From Bacillota bacterium (lineage in GTDB: Bacteria > Bacillota > Clostridia > Lachnospirales > Lachnospiraceae), in NCBI GenBank assembly GCA_023399055.1, contig JAEWQV010000016.1, forward strand, positions 645,376 to 709,375: 64,000 nt of DNA, in the 5' to 3' direction. The first letter of the stretch is position 1. Every line of letters begins with the position of its first letter. Positions 60,652-64,000 of the stretch are shown in pieces. The notes under the pieces were generated by a model. The model saw only the letters and a program-made list of their open reading frames with translations. It was not told where the DNA came from and made no database searches. A program made the translations under genes and the position numbers.

Positions 60652-61284
60652 TTATACCAATTCAAATTGGTCAGGGATACTATCCACTAAATACCAATGA
60701 TAGGAACCACTAAAATTACGCATAAAATATTCTATTGCAAATTGTCTGTTCCATAAAAGAAATGAATGTAAAAAGATTGTATCGTAACCTTCAACCATAC
60801 ATAGATATCCTAAGTTATTGGAAAGTTCAATCAAATATAATGCTTTGGGGTTTATAAATAATGGTTCTATTCGATTGCTGCCGTTGTGCATTACACGTTT
60901 AGTAGCATATTCGCTTTCAATATGATAATTTATTTGCTCTTGTGTTAAAACACACTTTTCTATTTTGGATATATTAATAGAACGAAAATTATTAAGAAGT
61001 GTAAAAAATATATCAAAGCTAGCCTTTTCGTCTCCATTATTTTCACTTAAGATCATATTTGCCCAGCCCGAAGTTGACTCGACGTAATTGTAATACTGAG
61101 CAACATAGTCGTTGAAAAACCGAAAAGGAATAGGAGAGAAGTCATTATAACCATCATCTATGCCAAGTATGTGAGATGTATACGTTGCACCATTTAAGAA
61201 AGTTTTCAATGCAGTAATACTCTTATTGCCCATATATAATGAAGGTCTTTCTCGTACGCCATCCAAAATATCATAAATTAACAT
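60652..61284 (-). CDS. Hypothetical protein, possible immunity-type family
   Basis: The 210-residue protein starts MLIYDILDGVRERPSLYMGN, a beginning shared by a group of soluble clostridial proteins with 'I..RPxMYLG' near the start. It is acidic and has no membrane segment or signal. AGAGGTAG precedes the ATG. I cannot give it a function; a toxin-immunity role is a guess. Confidence 0.65.
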   Translation of the reverse strand: MLIYDILDGVRERPSLYMGNKSITALKTFLNGATYTSHILGIDDGYNDFSPIPFRFFNDYVAQYYNYVESTSGWANMILSENNGDEKASFDIFFTLLNNFRSINISKIEKCVLTQEQINYHIESEYATKRVMHNGSNRIEPLFINPKALYLIELSNNLGYLCMVEGYDTIFLHSFLLWNRQFAIEYFMRNFSGSYHWYLVDSIPDQFELV

Positions 61285-61456
61285 AATTCTACCTCTTATC
61301 TAATTTTTCTATGTAACTGTAATAATAGCTACAATATTTTTTATGAGTTATCCATTCACTTAATAAGCTTATTTCATAACCACCATCGAATTGTAAAATA
61401 AATTCGGAAGATGATTAAATATTCAATATATGAGTTAACTAAATTATGTAGGATGA

Positions 61457-61927
61457 TTAATATTTGTCAATACTTGAGAGGATTAGTAAAAGAGCAATAA
61501 CACTAAAAAGTATAACTGAGGGTATAATTTTGATTATCTTGGGTATATCTCGTCCTTTCTTAACATAAGCAAGCATAGTTATATACCAAACAGCTAGATA
61601 AATAGGAATGACTATACCAAAAATAGTATTATATTTGAAGCCAAATTTATAGGTATCGAGATATAAATAAACAATATAAGTACTAATGATTATGGCTATG
61701 ATTATTATTACAATTATCTTAGGAATACATTTCCCTATCTTTCTATAAACAAGATCTATAATAAACGAAATCAATATGCAGATGACAGCAACTGTATTCA
61801 CTATATCACTATAATTAAATCCAAATAGTTTGACATCGTGATATAACTCAAAGCCGCATCTTAAAAAAACTAACAAAGCTACTATTCGACTCAAGTATAT
61901 GAAATCTGAGCTATTATTTGTATTCAT
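61457..61927 (-). CDS. Hypothetical four-to-five-helix membrane protein
   Basis: The 156-residue product is very hydrophobic, with helices near residues 10-30, 38-58, 68-88, 100-120 and 132-152, separated by short basic loops. ATG 61927 follows AAAGGA; the longer frame to 61984 overlaps the neighbouring GNAT gene. No family recognised. Confidence 0.65.
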   Translation of the reverse strand: MNTNNSSDFIYLSRIVALLVFLRCGFELYHDVKLFGFNYSDIVNTVAVICILISFIIDLVYRKIGKCIPKIIVIIIIAIIISTYIVYLYLDTYKFGFKYNTIFGIVIPIYLAVWYITMLAYVKKGRDIPKIIKIIPSVILFSVIALLLILSSIDKY

Positions 61928-61976
61928 AAAACTGGTCCTTTCTATAAATAAGCGCAAAGTAAGGCTAATTTGCGGA

Positions 61977-62483
61977 CTATTCATTAGAATAATGTATTAA
62001 ATCAAGTTCAAAATTGTTTCGCTTAAATCCATTTTCTTCTACATGTGTTTGTTTTAATCCAATTTTCATCAATACCGCTGCACTTGCTGGATTTTCAGAT
62101 ACTACTTCTGCTTTAAAAATTGCATTTGGGTATTCATTCAAAACATAATGCATTATAGCACTCGCTGCTTCGCTTGCATAACCACACCCCCAGTGAACTC
62201 TAGATATTTGATAATAAAGCCCATAAACAAAATTTGCTTTATCCATACAAATGCAACCAACCATACCAATAGCTTTATTATTTAGCAGAATAACAAAGCG
62301 GTCTATTAAGTCTTTGTCTGTCCGATTTATCTGATGTTCAATTAAGTTAATACATTCATCAATAGTGGTCAATAAAGGTGTAAATGTATATTTTATTACT
62401 TCAAAATCGCTCCATAGTTCAAAGAAATCCTTTGCATATTTAACATCAAACCCAACCAATTCAAGCCGTTTTGTTTTCAGCAT
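61977..62483 (-). CDS. RimJ/RimL-type GNAT acetyltransferase
   Basis: The 168-residue protein begins MLKTKRLELVGFDVKYAKDF, typical of the RimJ/RimL group, with HWGCGYASEAASAIMHYVLN as acetyl-CoA motif A and NPASAAVLMKIGLKQ after it. ATG 62483 follows GGAGG; the longer frame lacks a site. Substrate unknown. Confidence 0.87.
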   Translation of the reverse strand: MLKTKRLELVGFDVKYAKDFFELWSDFEVIKYTFTPLLTTIDECINLIEHQINRTDKDLIDRFVILLNNKAIGMVGCICMDKANFVYGLYYQISRVHWGCGYASEAASAIMHYVLNEYPNAIFKAEVVSENPASAAVLMKIGLKQTHVEENGFKRNNFELDLIHYSNE

Positions 62484-62782
62484 ACTATACCTCCAAATAA
62501 ATAATTTTACTTCGTAAATAGTAAACAACAGGAAACTCTTTTATTTGAAAAATATAATAACATATTAAATGAAATAAATAAACTAAATTTACCAATCGCT
62601 TGTGGACATGTGGGGATGATATAAAAGTGTCGTAGACCCTCTCGGAGAGCGAGCAGGGTAGATGTAATCTGAGCTTTCCAACTCGTCATTTTTATCTGTA
62701 CTCAATTAATTCGTAACTTAGAAATATTGTATATTAAGTTTACTGCAAATTTGCTTATACTATTATGATAAGGTGTTTTTAT
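62484..62782. other. 299-bp intergenic region with a GC-rich patch
   Basis: No gene is supported. A less AT-rich patch near 62630-62690 contains a small palindrome (ctctcggagag). It may be a remnant of a lost gene. Confidence 0.35.
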
Positions 62783-63197
62783 TTATTTATTTCTAATTCT
62801 TAATATTTTTTTAGCATCATCTAACTGCTCCATATTCAAGACTCGGCATTGAACCCAGCCTCCATTGCTTGTTCTATGATAACTATTAAGACACTCTTGG
62901 GCGTAAGGTAATACTTCCTCATAAGCCTTTTTTATTTGGTTGTCTGTCAATCTCATCACTACTGTAAAAGCATCTTTTTCTGCGATAATAGTACCAAAGA
63001 ATTTTGATTTACTTTTAAACCCTACTCCCCACCCGCGTACATTGCTATCGCTTGAAAATCATAATTTCTTTTTCTGCATTTAACTCATTGGTTATAAATA
63101 AATCAATATTTACAAACAGCTCTTTGCAAGCACCGATATGCGAAATTAAATCTTCTATTGTAGGTATACTGTTTTTGTCTGACAATCTTTCGTACAT
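62783..63197 (-). pseudogene. DUF3788-like gene broken by a frameshift
   Basis: ATG 63197 after GGAGG opens MYERLSDKNSIPTIEDLISH and runs to a stop at 63047-63045. In another frame from about 63062 the protein continues SDSNVRGWGVGFKSKSKFFG, then EKDAFTVVMRLTDNQIKKAY, and ends RIRNK-stop at 62783. Together they give a ~135-residue DUF3788-like protein. A one- or two-base change near 63045-63065 breaks it; a sequencing error is possible. Confidence 0.7.
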
Positions 63198-63478
63198 TTT
63201 TCAACCTCCACTAATATAAATAATCTGTAGTTCACATCTTAATACAATTCAATCATAACCAAATTCTATCACACCTAAATCTCATCGTCCAAACTAAGAA
63301 GCATAAAATGGAATATTAATTGAGCGATTATAGTTATTCTCTTTTGCTAAGATTTAAGAGTATGCTAAGTTAATCAGTATACTAGAGGAATTATAAGAGG
63401 TTACAGAAAAGGCAGAGGAGCTGAAACGACAGACGGAGTAAAACCTGTGCCAATACTTAAGAAATATAACATTTATAT

Positions 63479-63691
63479 CTATTTATATGGAGTACTTTTT
63501 CGCTTGAGTTTATCACCACTATTCTCTTCGTTCACAGCTCCATTTATTTCTCTGATTATTGCATTTCTTTCATCCATGCACTTTAACATTTTTCTTACTT
63601 CGTTACCTGCAACAGGTCCCGATAATAATGTCGTGCAAATAGAAAGCATAATAAAAAATTGCTTGAGGCGTTTATATATTCTATTTTTCAT
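63479..63691 (-). CDS. Small secreted peptide or protein, unknown
   Basis: A 70-residue frame with a strong ribosome site (AAGGAG, five to six bases before ATG). It opens with a basic N-terminus and hydrophobic core (RLKQFFIMLSICTTLLSGPV), a likely signal peptide cleaved near residue 28-30, leaving a ~40-residue charged chain. An opposite-strand frame (63447-63731) is judged a shadow. It follows a membrane-protein gene on the same strand. Confidence 0.55.
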   Translation of the reverse strand: MKNRIYKRLKQFFIMLSICTTLLSGPVAGNEVRKMLKCMDERNAIIREINGAVNEENSGDKLKRKSTPYK

Positions 63692-63717
63692 TTTACTCCT
63701 TTTTTACATAACAAAAG

Positions 63718-63739
63718 AAAGACACCTTTAAATGTCTTT
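63718..63739 (-). terminator. Terminator of the right-edge membrane-protein gene
   Basis: aaagaca/tgtcttt (7-bp stem, 8-base loop) on the minus strand is followed by CTTTTGTT, between the edge gene and the small secreted protein gene. Confidence 0.5.
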
Positions 63740-63763
63740 TCATATTACGGTGTAAAAAGGGAT

Positions 63764-64000
63764 TTAATCATTTAAACGGATTTTTTGCGCTATTAAAGAC
63801 CTTTTATAGATTTTAGAAAAATAGTCATGCCTATAGAAATAGTACTCACAGATTTGAATAAAAAGTATAATTGTACTAAATGTACCAACCGCATAAAATA
63901 GTAACTCAGACATATTTCTTGCATTAATACGATTAAGTATATTACTAATTATTTTATTCAGTAAAGAATTATTGCCTCCGTCACTAGAATAATTATATTC
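63764..64000 (-). CDS. C-terminal part of a membrane protein, cut by the window edge
   Basis: The minus-strand frame is open from base 64000 to TAA at 63766-63764 (78 residues). It reads GGNNSLLNKIISNILNRINA, one hydrophobic helix (LLFYAVGTFSTIILFIQIC), then a basic tail with YRHDYFSKIYKRSL. The N-terminus lies outside the window and no family can be named. Confidence 0.55.
   Translation of the reverse strand, partial: EYNYSSDGGNNSLLNKIISNILNRINARNMSELLFYAVGTFSTIILFIQICEYYFYRHDYFSKIYKRSLIAQKIRLND

Noticed and set aside
62507..62689. 60-residue minus-strand frame before the RimJ-like GNAT
   Set aside because: No ribosome site, overlaps the GNAT start region, and no family resemblance.
49939..63197. 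Integron-like cassette array
   Set aside because: The run of small same-strand genes suggested it, but I found no integrase gene, no attC-like paired core sites and no shared spacer repeat.
63447..63731. 94-residue plus-strand frame
   Set aside because: It is antisense to the better-supported 63479-63691 gene and its hydrophobic composition is what the reverse of a charged gene gives. Its GTG start has only a weak GGAG.

Overview
The window is about 64 kb of low-GC (roughly mid-30s percent by eye) chromosomal DNA from an anaerobic, fibre-degrading Firmicute. The gene content fits the Lachnospiraceae, near Lachnoclostridium/Anaerocolumna: ABC-fed beta-mannan degradation with GH130 phosphorylases, DUF5696 and Yip1 transporter accessories, a CD3324-family regulator, and strong AGGAGG ribosome sites. 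The species is inferred, not proven. There is no rRNA, tRNA, CRISPR array, insertion sequence or prophage that I can support.

Region 1 (1-13.2 kb) is mostly housekeeping. It holds the 3' part of proA, a small membrane protein, an M42 aminopeptidase, a low-complexity MQRE-repeat protein, lgt, a DUF4004 regulator with a bactofilin-like partner (compare B. subtilis yhbDEF), a Crp/Fnr regulator, a thioredoxin-ferredoxin-membrane iron-sulfur operon, a PfkB kinase, an M23 peptidase, a nitroreductase, a methyltransferase and a GNAT.

Region 2 (13.6-41.3 kb) is a beta-mannan (probably acetylated galactomannan/glucomannan) utilisation locus. It starts with GH36 alpha-galactosidase, a LacI regulator and a divergent AraC regulator. 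A long plus-strand operon follows: mannobiose 2-epimerase, GH130_1 mannosylglucose phosphorylase, intracellular CE2-type esterase, surface CE17-like esterase lipoprotein, surface CBM-GH26 mannanase lipoprotein, and a 998-aa solute-binding protein with CBM-like N-terminus plus two permeases. Then come an NHL/TPR membrane protein, a Yip1 protein and a DUF5696 protein, a second permease pair, a lipoprotein with three near-identical modules, a second solute-binding lipoprotein, and GH130_2 mannooligosaccharide phosphorylase. The inferred pathway is: GH26 cuts mannan at the cell surface, the esterase strips acetyls, and ABC transporters import oligomers. No ATPase is encoded here, so a shared MsmK-like ATPase is expected. 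Inside, GH36, CE2, the epimerase and the two phosphorylases convert oligomers to mannose-1-phosphate and glucose. Strong intercistronic hairpins surround both solute-binding cistrons.

Region 3 (41.3-49.8 kb) has a CD3324 regulator, a truncated AraC gene, a GNAT, a large cytosolic GH2 enzyme, aroC, an unknown coiled-coil protein, a TfoX-C protein and a P-loop kinase-like protein.

Region 4 (49.9-64 kb) is an accessory stretch of small single-domain genes, nearly all on the minus strand (GNATs, Nudix, VOC, MerR-GyrI, methyltransferase, degenerate glutamine amidotransferase, DUF4275, VanZ-like). It also contains gene remnants, and is interrupted by one plus-strand secreted GH53 galactanase.

Points most worth a second look: (a) the double-transporter cassette with NHL/Yip1/DUF5696 proteins and the three-module lipoprotein; (b) a leader peptide with an embedded terminator before the methyltransferase at 52954-53664; (c) mutually exclusive hairpins that would hide or free the ribosome site of the AraC regulator of the mannan locus.
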